Assembly (NCBI GenBank): GCA_964511535.1
Contig: CAZEFW010000079.1
Location: 1-40,702, forward strand
Length of the DNA stretch: 40,702 bases
Direction of reading: 5' to 3'
DNA from: CAZCFB01 sp964511535
Lineage (GTDB): Bacteria; Myxococcota_A; Polyangia; GCA-2747355; CAZCFB01
In this document: positions 13,498 to 21,548 of the stretch, piece after piece
Layout: each line of letters starts with the position of its first letter
Position numbering within the stretch: position 1 is the stretch's first letter
Notes under the pieces: generated by a model
What the model was told of the DNA's origin: nothing
Seen by the model: the letters and a program-made list of their open reading frames with translations, nothing else
The model's database searches: none
Position numbers and translations under genes: made by a program

Positions 13498-14130
13498 ATG
13501 CTGTTCGGGAAGAAGGAGCGCCAGACCGAGGCGCTGATCATGGAACACATCCAGGCCGTGGGCGATGTGGTGGAGTCAACCCAGCGCATGATCGACGCCT
13601 ACTGCAACGACAAGAAGAAGTTCAAGAAGTTCGCAGACCAGGTGGTGGAGGGGGAGAGCACCGCCGATCAGGTCCGTCGCAACATCGAGATGACCCTCTA
13701 CGAGGGGGCGTTCATGCCGCTGCAGCGAGGCGACTACACCCGCCTGGTGGAGGCGGTGGACAAGGTGGCCAACCAGTGCGAGGCCACGGCGGAGTTCCTG
13801 GTGATGACCCGGCCCGAGCTGGACGACCACACCCGCGACAGCCTGCGCGAGATCATGGAGGCCACGGTGCTGTGCTACAGCTACGTGCCGTCCATGTTCG
13901 ACAAGTTCGACAAGGGGCGGCAGGTCATGGAGCTGGCACACAAGGTGGAGGAGCAGGAGCGCACCGTGGACCTGCTGTTCGAGGAGACCGTGCGCGCGCT
14001 GTTCAAGTCGGACCTCGACCTGGCGCGCAAGCTTCACATCAAGCTGCTGCTCGACCGCACCGCCGCCATCACCAACCGGGTGGAGGACGCCTCCGACCGC
14101 TTCTCGGTCATCGTCCAGTCGCGCCCCTGA
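13498..14130 (+). CDS. DUF47/PhoU-like phosphate transport accessory protein
   Basis: The 210-residue, all-helical, charged protein matches the DUF47 (Pit accessory, PhoU-like) family: long amphipathic helices, a KKFKKFADQVVEGESTAD segment near residue 40, and a C-terminal KLLLDRTAAITNRVEDASD segment where family members bind metal and phosphate through acidic residues. It has no signal or membrane segment. These proteins pair with Pit transporters and are thought to gate them; here the pair is divergent around a Pho-box-like array. The ATG start has CAGGAG at a good distance. The next gene follows 40 bp later on the same strand. Confidence 0.9.
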   Translation: MLFGKKERQTEALIMEHIQAVGDVVESTQRMIDAYCNDKKKFKKFADQVVEGESTADQVRRNIEMTLYEGAFMPLQRGDYTRLVEAVDKVANQCEATAEFLVMTRPELDDHTRDSLREIMEATVLCYSYVPSMFDKFDKGRQVMELAHKVEEQERTVDLLFEETVRALFKSDLDLARKLHIKLLLDRTAAITNRVEDASDRFSVIVQSRP

Positions 14131-14170
14131 GGTAGCCCATGGCGCCTGCCCCTGCTGCCAGCCCGCGCTG

Positions 14171-14860
14171 ATGGATCCCATCATCCTCGGCATCATCGCG
14201 CTGAACATCGCCGTGGTGGGCGGCGGCCTGGCCTGGCGCTACTGGTTCTCCGAGCGCGCCCGCTACCGCCGGCTGCTGAAGAAGGCGCCGCGGGTGCCCA
14301 TCGCGCAGGCGGGCGAGGGCGCCCTGGTGCGGATCACCGGCATGGCCAGCGCCGGCGCTGGGGGCGTGCTCACGGCGCCGCTGTCCGGACGCCCCTGCCT
14401 GGTGCTCGAGGTGGAGGTGGACGAGAATGTGCACCAGGGCAAGTCATCCAGCTGGAAGAACCGGATCCGGGAGATCGACTTCGTCCCCGAGTTCTGGGTC
14501 GAGGACGAGACCGGCCGGGCGCTCATCCGCCTCGACTATCCCAAGCTCGCGCTGACCCAGGACGCCAAGTTCAACTCCGGCGTGCTCAACGATCCGGAGC
14601 CGCGCCTGGTGGAGTTCCTGGAGAGCCACGGCGAGTCGCCCCAGGGCTGGGTGTTCAACAAGGCCCTGCGCTACCGCGAGGGCGTGCTGGAGCCGGACGA
14701 GGAGGTCACGGTGCTCGGGGTGGTGCGGCGCGAGCCGGATCCCGACCCGATGGCGGACTCGGAGGGGTACCGCCAGCGCGCCATGCGGGTGGTGCTGCGC
14801 TCCCCGGCCGATGGGGACCTGGTGATCAGCGACGCGCCCGGGCTGGTGCGCCGGCCCTGA
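14171..14860 (+). CDS. GIDE-domain membrane protein (E3-ligase-like GIDE, no RING)
   Basis: The 229-residue protein has one N-terminal membrane segment (~4-25, LGIIALNIAVVGGGLAW) and a basic cytoplasmic flank. The remaining ~170 residues resemble the GIDE domain of mitochondrial MUL1/MAPL: TAPLSGRPCLVLEVEVDE, DFVPEFWVEDETGRALIRLD and a late ALRYREGVLEPDEEVTVLGVV. No RING finger is present, as usual in bacteria. Function in bacteria is not established; a membrane-associated binding or scaffold role is inferred. It may be cotranscribed with the DUF47 gene. It converges on the histidine kinase gene with a 27-bp gap. Confidence 0.65.
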   Translation: MDPIILGIIALNIAVVGGGLAWRYWFSERARYRRLLKKAPRVPIAQAGEGALVRITGMASAGAGGVLTAPLSGRPCLVLEVEVDENVHQGKSSSWKNRIREIDFVPEFWVEDETGRALIRLDYPKLALTQDAKFNSGVLNDPEPRLVEFLESHGESPQGWVFNKALRYREGVLEPDEEVTVLGVVRREPDPDPMADSEGYRQRAMRVVLRSPADGDLVISDAPGLVRRP

Positions 14861-14887
14861 ATGGCGCCAGCCCCGGGGCGGGTCCTC

Positions 14888-16180
14888 TTACTCCGCGGCG
14901 GGCAGGGTGAAGAAGAACCGCGCGCCCTGGCCGGGCTCGGACTCCACCCGGATGTCGCCGCCGTGCTGCTGAACGATCTTCCGCGCGATGGCCAGGCCGA
15001 TGCCGCTGCCGGCGTACTTCTCGCGCGCGTGCAACCGCTTGAAGACATCGAAGATATGCTGGTGATACTTCGGCGCGATGCCGATGCCGTTGTCGGCCAC
15101 GCAGAGCTCCCAGCGCCCGTCACGCCTGCGCGCCGAGATCTCCACCCGCGGCGGGTGCTCGCCCCTGAACTTCACCGCGTTGACGATGAGGTTCTGGAAC
15201 ACCTGTCGCAGCTGGGTGCTCTCCGCCATGACCGTCGGTAGCTCCCCGACGATCACCTCGGCGGCGCTCTCGTCCAGGGACGCCTTCAGCGCGCCGAGCA
15301 CGACCCTCACGACCGCGCCGCAATCGGTGGGCAGGGCCTGCTCACTGGACTTGCCGATGCGGGAGAAGGTGAGCAGGTCTCTGATCAAGTCGTGCATCAC
15401 CTGCGCGCCGTCCACGGCGAACTCGATGTAACGGTCGGCGTCCGCGTCCAGCCGTCCGCGGTACTTCTTGGCCAGCATCGCCACGTAGGTCGAGACCATA
15501 CGCAGCGGCTCCTGCAGGTCGTGGGAGGCGACGAAGGCGAACTGCTCGAGGTCACGGTTGGAGCGCTCCAGCTCCGCAGTGCGCTGCTGGACCAGCTCCT
15601 TGAGGTTGTCGCGGTGGAGGCGCAGCTGCTCTTCGGTCTCCTTCTGTTCGGTGATGATGAAAGAGGTTCCCACCAGCCGGTACACCCGGTCCTGCTCATC
15701 GAACAGCGGCGTCAGGGTGCTGAGCCACCAGTCCTGCTTGTCATCCACCGTCGCGTGGAACTCCGACTGGATCGGCTCCCGGCGGTCATGGCACTCGTTG
15801 TACAGCGCGAGCACGTAGTCCACCCCGTCCTGGCCGATGTGGCCCACGAGGTCCGCGGGGCGCTTGCCCTTGACATAGGCGCTGTCCAGCCCGATGAGCC
15901 CCTCGTGGATCCTGTTCAGGCCAGCGTACACATAGTCCCCGCGCGCCAGGACGTCCACGATGAAGATGCCCGCCACGCTGTTGTGGTAGATCGACTCCAG
16001 CAGGCCGTCGTCCTGGCGGCTCGCCGCGCGCAGCGCCTCCAGCTCCGCCTCCCGCGCCCCCAGCTGCTCCTTCAGCGCCTCGCTGGCCGCGCGCAGCTGC
16101 TGGACCTCTTCTCGGTGCTGTCGCAGCGCCGCCGCGCCATCGCCCGCGCCCACGTTGGTCTCACCCTTTCCTTCGCCCAT
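14888..16180 (-). CDS. Soluble PAS-domain sensor histidine kinase
   Basis: The 430-residue protein starts with a coiled coil (~15-55), then a PAS domain (~60-178, GIFIVD through a PAC-like WWLSTLTPLFDEQDRVYRLV). A second coiled coil (~180-210) leads to a HisKA domain with H-box SHDLQEPLR (His220), and an HATPase_c domain with N-box NLIVNAVKF, G1 DNGIGI, F-box DVFKRL and G2 GSGIGLAI. There are no membrane segments, so it senses a cytoplasmic signal. The layout resembles bacteriophytochrome-type kinases without the chromophore module. No response regulator is nearby, making it an orphan. It begins 3 bp after the metallophosphatase gene and is probably co-transcribed with it. Confidence 0.9.
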   Translation of the reverse strand: MGEGKGETNVGAGDGAAALRQHREEVQQLRAASEALKEQLGAREAELEALRAASRQDDGLLESIYHNSVAGIFIVDVLARGDYVYAGLNRIHEGLIGLDSAYVKGKRPADLVGHIGQDGVDYVLALYNECHDRREPIQSEFHATVDDKQDWWLSTLTPLFDEQDRVYRLVGTSFIITEQKETEEQLRLHRDNLKELVQQRTAELERSNRDLEQFAFVASHDLQEPLRMVSTYVAMLAKKYRGRLDADADRYIEFAVDGAQVMHDLIRDLLTFSRIGKSSEQALPTDCGAVVRVVLGALKASLDESAAEVIVGELPTVMAESTQLRQVFQNLIVNAVKFRGEHPPRVEISARRRDGRWELCVADNGIGIAPKYHQHIFDVFKRLHAREKYAGSGIGLAIARKIVQQHGGDIRVESEPGQGARFFFTLPAAE

Positions 16181-16183
16181 GGT

Positions 16184-17932
16184 CTAGTACCTCACCGTCA
16201 GCATCGGCCGCTCTACCACCTCGGTCCACTCGGATGAGCGGAAGGTCCAGCGGTCGGTGCTCTTGTTGATCAGCACCCAGCCATGGTTGGCCGCGCCCTT
16301 GGCCCAGGCCTGCACGCTGGCGGTGACGTCGAAGGAGCGCGTCCCCTTGCTCGTCACCTTGCCGGCGGAGTCGGCGTCATGCTTGGTCTCGGCCTCGGCG
16401 CCCACGGTGACGCCGCCCTTGAGGCTGTTGTAGGTGGACGCCTCGCTCCAGGGCACCTTCATCCGGTGGAAGCGCGCGCCGCCCTTGCTGTCGGCGTAGG
16501 ACCCCTCTGTGGTGAGGGTCAGGATCGCCTTCTTGATGGTGGCGCCGGCGGGGACCTGCCCCTTGCCGGAGCCGATGATCTTGTCGAACCGGAGCAGCCC
16601 CTGCTCATGATCCTCGTTGCCGTCGCAGCGGACATCCTTGGCCGCGCCGTAGGCCACGCCCGGCTTGGTGGCGCCGTCCTTGCCGTCGCCGATGTGGGTG
16701 TCCACGGTGCCGGCGTAGGCGCCGTGGCCCCAGTCCTGGCCCTGGCGGAAGCGCAGGACGCGGGCCGCCTTGAGCTGCTTGCGGTGGGCCAGGTGGTCGA
16801 AGGTCAGCGTGTAGTTGCTCTTGGGGTCCTTGCTGCGGTCCGGTCCGGCCGTGACGCCAGGCTTGTAGGTGGGCGAAAAGGCCGACGAGACGATGGTCTT
16901 GGCGGCGGGGCGGAACTCGAGCAGCTGGAGGAAGCCGTTTCCGCCGTTGGTGTCGAACTGATAGTCCACCAGCACCTGGTGCACCGAGGCGCCCAGGGCG
17001 GTCTTGGACAGGCGCTGGCCGTTGCCCCCCACATGGCCGGACAGCACCAGGAAGACCTGCGGGAACGGCTCAACCAGCTTGCGGTACAGGCTCTCGGGGG
17101 AGTTGTCGCCGCTGCCGTCCTTTGTGTCGCCGGAGGTGGAGCGGGCGCCGGGGTTGCCCTTGTTGAGGTAGTGGTGGGTGGCCAGGATGGTGGGCATGGC
17201 CGGGTACTTGCGCATCACCTGCTGGGCCCAGGCGATGGCCTTGTCGGCGGGGCGCCACTCCAGGGCGAGGTGCAGGTAGGGCTGGCCGTCCACCACGAAG
17301 CGCTGGGCCATGTTCTCCTGGTTGGGCGAGGCGCCGAGGAACCAGCTGCGGCCCATGTAGCGAGCGGGGCCGAAGTAGGCGAGGTATTGCTTGGCGGACG
17401 ACTTGCTCAGGTACTTGTCGTAGTCGTGGTTTCCGACCACCGCGCTGTAGGGCAGGTGGCCGTCGGGCTGCTTCTTGAGGTCGCCGTCGAGGACCTTCAT
17501 CGCCTGGTCGGCGCGGTCCCACTGGGCCTTGTTCTTGGTGGAGCCCGAGGCGTTGGACTGCACGATGTCGCCCACGTGGGAGACATACGCGATGCGGCGC
17601 TTGAGCCGGTTGGCCACGATCCACTGGGTCTGGGCGGTGAAGTGGGGGAAGAGAGAAGATTTCTGCGAGTAGTACTGGGTGTCGGGCATGTGCACCACCA
17701 CGAACGGCTTGGTGGGCAGCGCGGCGTCGGGGGCGGGCGGGGCGCTGTCGCCGGGGGGCGCGGCGTCGGGGGGGGCGCCATCTCGGCGCAGATCCAGGGG
17801 GGCGACGGCGTCGGTGCCCCGGTCCGATGCCGCGCCCACGTCGAGGCCGGCATCGCCGCCGAGGTCCGCCGGGTCCTGTTCGCAACCTGCCAGGAGCACC
17901 AGCATGGCCGCCGTCATCGTCGCGCGCCTCAT
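16184..17932 (-). CDS. Calcineurin-like metallophosphatase lipoprotein with DNRLRE-like C-terminal domain
   Basis: I start at an ATG giving MRRATMTAAMLVLLAGC, a lipoprotein signal with Cys17; a nearby ATG (codon 6) fits a GAGG site equally well. An Asp/Ala/Pro-rich linker (~20-73) precedes the phosphoesterase domain (~76-380): HMPDTQYY (Asp84), VGDIV (Asp122), VVGNHDYD (Asn168, His169), ATHHY and SGHVGG, the metal-binding set. The C-terminal ~200 residues (from RVLRFRQGQDW to the end) resemble the DNRLRE beta-sandwich domain of secreted adhesive proteins, with FDVTASVQAWAKG and GWVLINKS. The likely role is an outer-membrane-anchored or surface phosphoesterase of unknown substrate. A histidine kinase gene follows immediately. 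Confidence 0.85.
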   Translation of the reverse strand: MRRATMTAAMLVLLAGCEQDPADLGGDAGLDVGAASDRGTDAVAPLDLRRDGAPPDAAPPGDSAPPAPDAALPTKPFVVVHMPDTQYYSQKSSLFPHFTAQTQWIVANRLKRRIAYVSHVGDIVQSNASGSTKNKAQWDRADQAMKVLDGDLKKQPDGHLPYSAVVGNHDYDKYLSKSSAKQYLAYFGPARYMGRSWFLGASPNQENMAQRFVVDGQPYLHLALEWRPADKAIAWAQQVMRKYPAMPTILATHHYLNKGNPGARSTSGDTKDGSGDNSPESLYRKLVEPFPQVFLVLSGHVGGNGQRLSKTALGASVHQVLVDYQFDTNGGNGFLQLLEFRPAAKTIVSSAFSPTYKPGVTAGPDRSKDPKSNYTLTFDHLAHRKQLKAARVLRFRQGQDWGHGAYAGTVDTHIGDGKDGATKPGVAYGAAKDVRCDGNEDHEQGLLRFDKIIGSGKGQVPAGATIKKAILTLTTEGSYADSKGGARFHRMKVPWSEASTYNSLKGGVTVGAEAETKHDADSAGKVTSKGTRSFDVTASVQAWAKGAANHGWVLINKSTDRWTFRSSEWTEVVERPMLTVRY

Positions 17933-17963
17933 CCCATGAGGGTATCGTCCACAGGTGGTTGGT

Positions 17964-17977
17964 GCCAGGGCCCTGGC
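17964..17977. promoter_or_regulatory. Perfect 14-bp palindrome in a divergent intergenic region
   Basis: GCCAGGGCCCTGGC lies in the 86-bp gap between the divergent metallophosphatase and M19 dipeptidase genes. A dimeric regulator could use it as operator. No known consensus was recognised and it may be chance in GC-rich DNA. Confidence 0.25.
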
Positions 17978-18018
17978 CGTGACATGGTGAGGGGCCACCG
18001 CACCGGAGCAACGCCGCC

Positions 18019-19071
18019 ATGACCCCCCGCATCTTCGACGCCCACTGCGACACCATCCTCAAGATTGTCGACGACGGCGCCGACATCCTGGACCCCGGGT
18101 GCGACGCCCATATCACGGCCCCGGCCATGCTGGAGGCGGGCATCGGCTGCCAGGTGTTCGCCTGCTTCGTCAGCCGCAAGCACTGGGCGGGCGACGCTGC
18201 GGAGCGCGCCCTGACCTTGCTGGAGGCGGCGCGGGCGCTGGACGGCCAGGGGCCGTTCGTCTTGCCCGGGACGCGCCAGGAGCTGCTGGACCTGGCCGGG
18301 GATGACAGCCGGGTGGGGATCCTGCTGGCCGTGGAGGGCGGCGAGGCGCTCGGGGGCAAGGTGGAGACCGTGGCCCAGTGGGCGGCGCTGGGGGTGCGCT
18401 ACCTGACCCTGGCCTGGAGCGACAACGACCTGACCGGCAGCGCCTTCGGCAAGAACCGCGGGCTGAGCGAGCTGGGGCGTCAGGTGGTGGCGGAGCTGGA
18501 GCGTCACCGGATCCTGGTGGACGTCTCGCACATGTCCGACGCGGCGCTGGCCGACACGCTCGAGCTGGTCACCCGGCCGCCCATCGCCAGCCACTCGTCA
18601 TGCCGGGCGCTCTGCCCGGCGCCGCGCAACCTCACCGATGAGCAGCTGCGCGCCCTGGCCGACCTGGGCGGCGTGGCGGGCGTGAACTTCGCCTCCACGT
18701 TCATCGCGGCCGACGCCTACCGGGCCCACTGGCCCATCGTCAAGAAGTACATGCCGCGGCTAAAGGGCGAGACAGAGGAGATCAAGGCCGTGGCCAAGGA
18801 GATGGACCGCGAGCTGGCTGCCACGCGGCGGCCGCCGCTGTCCGCCCTGGCGGATCACGTGGACCACATGGTCAAGGTGGCCGGCGTGCAGACCGCGGCC
18901 CTGGGGTCGGACCTCGACGGGTTCACCCACGGACCCGAGGGGCTGGAGGATTGCACGGCGCTGCGGGAGGTGGCCCGGGATCTGGAGCGTCGGGGCTACA
19001 GCGAGGCGGACCTGGAGCGGATCTGCTGGGGCAACTGGGCGCGGGTGTTCGGCGAGACGTTCGCCGACTAG
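18019..19071 (+). CDS. Membrane dipeptidase, peptidase family M19
   Basis: The 350-residue protein matches renal-dipeptidase-type enzymes, which cleave dipeptides including those with D-residues at the C-terminal side, using two zinc ions. Metal ligands are visible: FDAHCDT (His9, Asp11), LAVEGG (Glu106), the VSHMSD segment (His171) and SHSSCRALC (His192), with GSDLDG near residue 300. No signal peptide is seen, so it is probably cytoplasmic. GGAG lies 10 nt before the ATG. Its TAG overlaps the TAG of the convergent glutathione transferase gene in a shared CTAG. Confidence 0.93.
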   Translation: MTPRIFDAHCDTILKIVDDGADILDPGCDAHITAPAMLEAGIGCQVFACFVSRKHWAGDAAERALTLLEAARALDGQGPFVLPGTRQELLDLAGDDSRVGILLAVEGGEALGGKVETVAQWAALGVRYLTLAWSDNDLTGSAFGKNRGLSELGRQVVAELERHRILVDVSHMSDAALADTLELVTRPPIASHSSCRALCPAPRNLTDEQLRALADLGGVAGVNFASTFIAADAYRAHWPIVKKYMPRLKGETEEIKAVAKEMDRELAATRRPPLSALADHVDHMVKVAGVQTAALGSDLDGFTHGPEGLEDCTALREVARDLERRGYSEADLERICWGNWARVFGETFAD

Positions 19072-19745
19072 ACCAGCAGCTTGCGGGCGGTCTCCACGCG
19101 CTTTTTGTCCGCGTTTTCGTCCACGGGGGCGATCTTCTCTGGCACGACCTTGCCGCGCTGCACCGCGGGGCGCTCGCCGATGACGTCGAACCAGCGCTTC
19201 AGATTCTCCAGGCCGTCCAGCGACACGCCGATCCACTCGTGGGCGCCGATCCAGGGCCAGGTGGCGATGTCCGCGATGGTGTATTCGCCGCCGGCCAGGT
19301 ACTCGGCCTCGGCCAGCCGCGCGTCGATCACCTCCAGCAGGCGACGGCTCTCCTTCTGGTAGCGCTCGATGGCGTACGGGATCTTCTCCGGCGCGTAGCG
19401 GAAGAACACCCCCGCCTGGCCCATCATCGGGCCCACGCCGGCCATCTGGAACATCAGCCACTGCAGCGCGACGGAGCGCTCGGGACCGGACGTAGGCAGC
19501 AGGCGCCCCGTCTTCTCCGCCAGGTAGATCAGGATCGCGCCCGACTCGAACACCGCAAAGTCGTCGTTGTCATGATCCACGATGACCGGGATCCGGCCGT
19601 TGGGGTTGAGCGCCAGGTACCAGTCCTGCTTCTGGTCCCCCTCGCCGAGGTTGATGGCGCGCACCGTGTACGGCAGCTCCAGCTCCTCCAGCGCGATGGA
19701 CGCCTTGAAGCCGTTGGGCGTGGCCGCGGTAAGCAGTTCGATCAT
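19068..19745 (-). CDS. Glutathione S-transferase family protein (YfcG/YghU-like)
   Basis: The 225-residue protein has an N-terminal thioredoxin-like domain (MIELLTAATPNGFKASIALE; NPNGRIPVIVDHD with the cis-Pro; FESGAILIYLAEKTG with the Glu-Ser glutathione contact) and an all-helical C-terminal domain (YTIADIATWPWI). The TPNG start is typical of the Nu-class (YfcG/YghU) group, which reduces organic hydroperoxides or disulfides with glutathione. The ATG is preceded by AGGAGG at 6 nt. It is monocistronic and converges on the M19 gene. Confidence 0.92.
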   Translation of the reverse strand: MIELLTAATPNGFKASIALEELELPYTVRAINLGEGDQKQDWYLALNPNGRIPVIVDHDNDDFAVFESGAILIYLAEKTGRLLPTSGPERSVALQWLMFQMAGVGPMMGQAGVFFRYAPEKIPYAIERYQKESRRLLEVIDARLAEAEYLAGGEYTIADIATWPWIGAHEWIGVSLDGLENLKRWFDVIGERPAVQRGKVVPEKIAPVDENADKKRVETARKLLV

Positions 19746-19806
19746 GGGTGGCCTCCTGTGGACAAACCATGATCCAAAACCACCCCCGACGCCAAGCATC
19801 ACCCAC

Positions 19807-19849
19807 AAAATGTCAAGTGGTGGGGTCAGACCCCCCTACTTGACATTTT
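19807..19849. repeat. Palindromic element copy 1 (TGTCAAGT...GGGGTCAGACCCC...ACTTGACA)
   Basis: Perfect 12-bp outer arms AAAATGTCAAGT / ACTTGACATTTT flank an inner GGGGTC-A-GACCCC hairpin. Three further copies occur at 21395, 25479 and 25535, all in the same orientation. Ending in TTTT on both strands, it could act as a bidirectional terminator. Similar GGGGTCAGACCCC elements are, from memory, often found near REP-associated Y1 transposase genes; no transposase is present here. Confidence 0.9.
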
Positions 19850-19871
19850 CGCGGCAGCGCTCGGGCGACGC

Positions 19872-21320
19872 CTAGGTCTGCGGCAGCAATAGACAGGCGT
19901 GGTCCTTGCGGCCCGTGATAATCCACGGATAGGACTTGTCCCTCGAAGCGGCCGTAGACCAGAGGATGATCCCCACGTCGTTGTCGCTCATGGCCACCGA
20001 GTGGCCGTCGGCAAATAAAGCGGGGGGCTGGATGACCATCGGGTTGCTCCAGACCTTGCTGGCGGCGGAATACCTGGCGGCCTGGAGCGAAAGTGGAGAG
20101 TAAGATGGGGTCCAATCTGCAGGATCAAGGTGCCACCACACGACGGCAGCGTTCCCCTTCGGGTCGGCAGCGATGACAGCGCTACCGACCTTGCCTTTGT
20201 GGATGCTGAGCTTCCGGGGCGTCCCCCAGCTAATGGAGGACCGCGAGAAGGTTGTCACGAAAGTGCTGTTGCTGGCGTGCAAGGCGTGGGCGTCGCCCCC
20301 CGGGGTAATGACGAGTTGCGGCACGCCGCTGGTCTCCACCTGGTCGTGGACCCTGGCGGGCGGCAGCCATGTTTGTGTCGCGGCGTCGAACCAGGTCCAG
20401 TAGAGGTGGCCGGCAGCGGTCACCACCAGGGCGTTTCCGTCGCTGTCCATCGCCAGGGTCGGCCAGCCATTGGGAGTGATGCTGGGGCCGATCGGCACCG
20501 GGGCCTGCCATTCCTTCCTGGCCGCGTCGTAGCGTGCCGCGAAGGACTGGCTATCGCTTCGCCACTTTTTATGTGAATCCCATACCACGATCACATTTCC
20601 GGCCGCGTCCATCTGCAACTGGAGGCGGCCGATGTTTTGGTGGTCGTCCGTCACCAGGGTTCCCCTGGTCCAGGTCCGAGACTTCTGGTCGAACAGCGCG
20701 GCATAGATTATTTCGTCCTTGCCGCCGTAGGCGGTGCTGTAATCCCACACCACTGCGGCCTTGCCGTTGTTGTTCATGGTGATGTTGGCCGACGCCACGC
20801 CGGTGGGTTTGCCCCACTTGGTTTGATGGTTGACCCACTGGTCCACCCGGTACTGAGCGTCCCAGCGGTCGCTCTCGACCCTGGACAGGCTGGCCCATAC
20901 CTCCGGAGGGCTGACCGCGCCCTCGCGAATCCACACCACCATGCTGTTGCCCGCGCGGTCCTGCGCTACCTTTGCCCACTCTCCGCCGGTCAGGGTCGTT
21001 ATCTGCCTGTTGATGTCCCAGCGATCCTTGCCGGCGTCGTAGAAGAGGGCGCGGGGGCCATCGCTGACGGCAATCAGCTTGCCCGCCGGGTTCATGACCA
21101 CGCGAAAGGCGCGCCAGCCCGCCCCCGGGATCTCGGCCGGGCTGCCCCGGCCGCAGGCCCTCACCGAACGGGCGCCCTTCACCGGGGAGCCATCAGCCAC
21201 AACACCGGCCAGATCCACTGCCGGAACAGATGCGTCCTGTCCCCCGCCTTTGCCCTTGTCCCCATCGCCCGCGCACCCTGCGAACGCAAAAACCAGCGCA
21301 AACCAAGTCCAGTGGGTCAC
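19872..21320 (-). CDS. Beta-propeller-like lipoprotein, GTG start
   Basis: I use a GTG start behind GGGAGGG, which places a short lipoprotein signal (WFALVFAFAGC, Cys16) at the N-terminus; the 482-residue protein then has a Gly/Lys/Asp linker. The body contains at least five repeats of a G-N-x-x-V-V-W type strand (AGNSMVVWIREG, NGKAAVVWDYST, AGNVIVVWDSHK, DGNALVVTAAGH, KGNAAVVWWHLD), typical of six- or seven-bladed propellers such as sialidase-like or BNR folds. No catalytic residues were assigned. By eye it is less GC-rich than its neighbours. It is bounded on both sides by copies of the palindromic element, which suggests it may have been acquired. Confidence 0.7.
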   Translation of the reverse strand: MTHWTWFALVFAFAGCAGDGDKGKGGGQDASVPAVDLAGVVADGSPVKGARSVRACGRGSPAEIPGAGWRAFRVVMNPAGKLIAVSDGPRALFYDAGKDRWDINRQITTLTGGEWAKVAQDRAGNSMVVWIREGAVSPPEVWASLSRVESDRWDAQYRVDQWVNHQTKWGKPTGVASANITMNNNGKAAVVWDYSTAYGGKDEIIYAALFDQKSRTWTRGTLVTDDHQNIGRLQLQMDAAGNVIVVWDSHKKWRSDSQSFAARYDAARKEWQAPVPIGPSITPNGWPTLAMDSDGNALVVTAAGHLYWTWFDAATQTWLPPARVHDQVETSGVPQLVITPGGDAHALHASNSTFVTTFSRSSISWGTPRKLSIHKGKVGSAVIAADPKGNAAVVWWHLDPADWTPSYSPLSLQAARYSAASKVWSNPMVIQPPALFADGHSVAMSDNDVGIILWSTAASRDKSYPWIITGRKDHACLLLPQT

Positions 21321-21394
21321 GGCTCCCTCCCCTGCTGCGATAACTCTATCACCTGAGGTGGCCGTAACCGCCGAACCGTTCACGCCACCGCGCA

Positions 21395-21443
21395 GCGAAA
21401 ATGTCAAGTGGCGGGGTCAGACCCCCCTACTTGACATTTTCGC
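21395..21443. repeat. Palindromic element copy 2
   Basis: This copy has 15-bp arms, GCGAAAATGTCAAGT / ACTTGACATTTTCGC, around GGGGTCAGACCCC, with one base difference (GGCGGGG) from copy 1. It lies in the 228-bp divergent gap between the propeller lipoprotein and the CARDB gene. The rest of that gap (21444-21548) holds no gene I can support. Confidence 0.9.
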
Positions 21444-21548
21444 GGAGGGTGGACGCCGCAGGTGGCTATTCGCGATACTGATGGGAGGAATTCCGATCAT
21501 CACTGGTGCTCGCTGGCCTGCTTGGCCGCTGCTTCTGAAGGAGAATCC

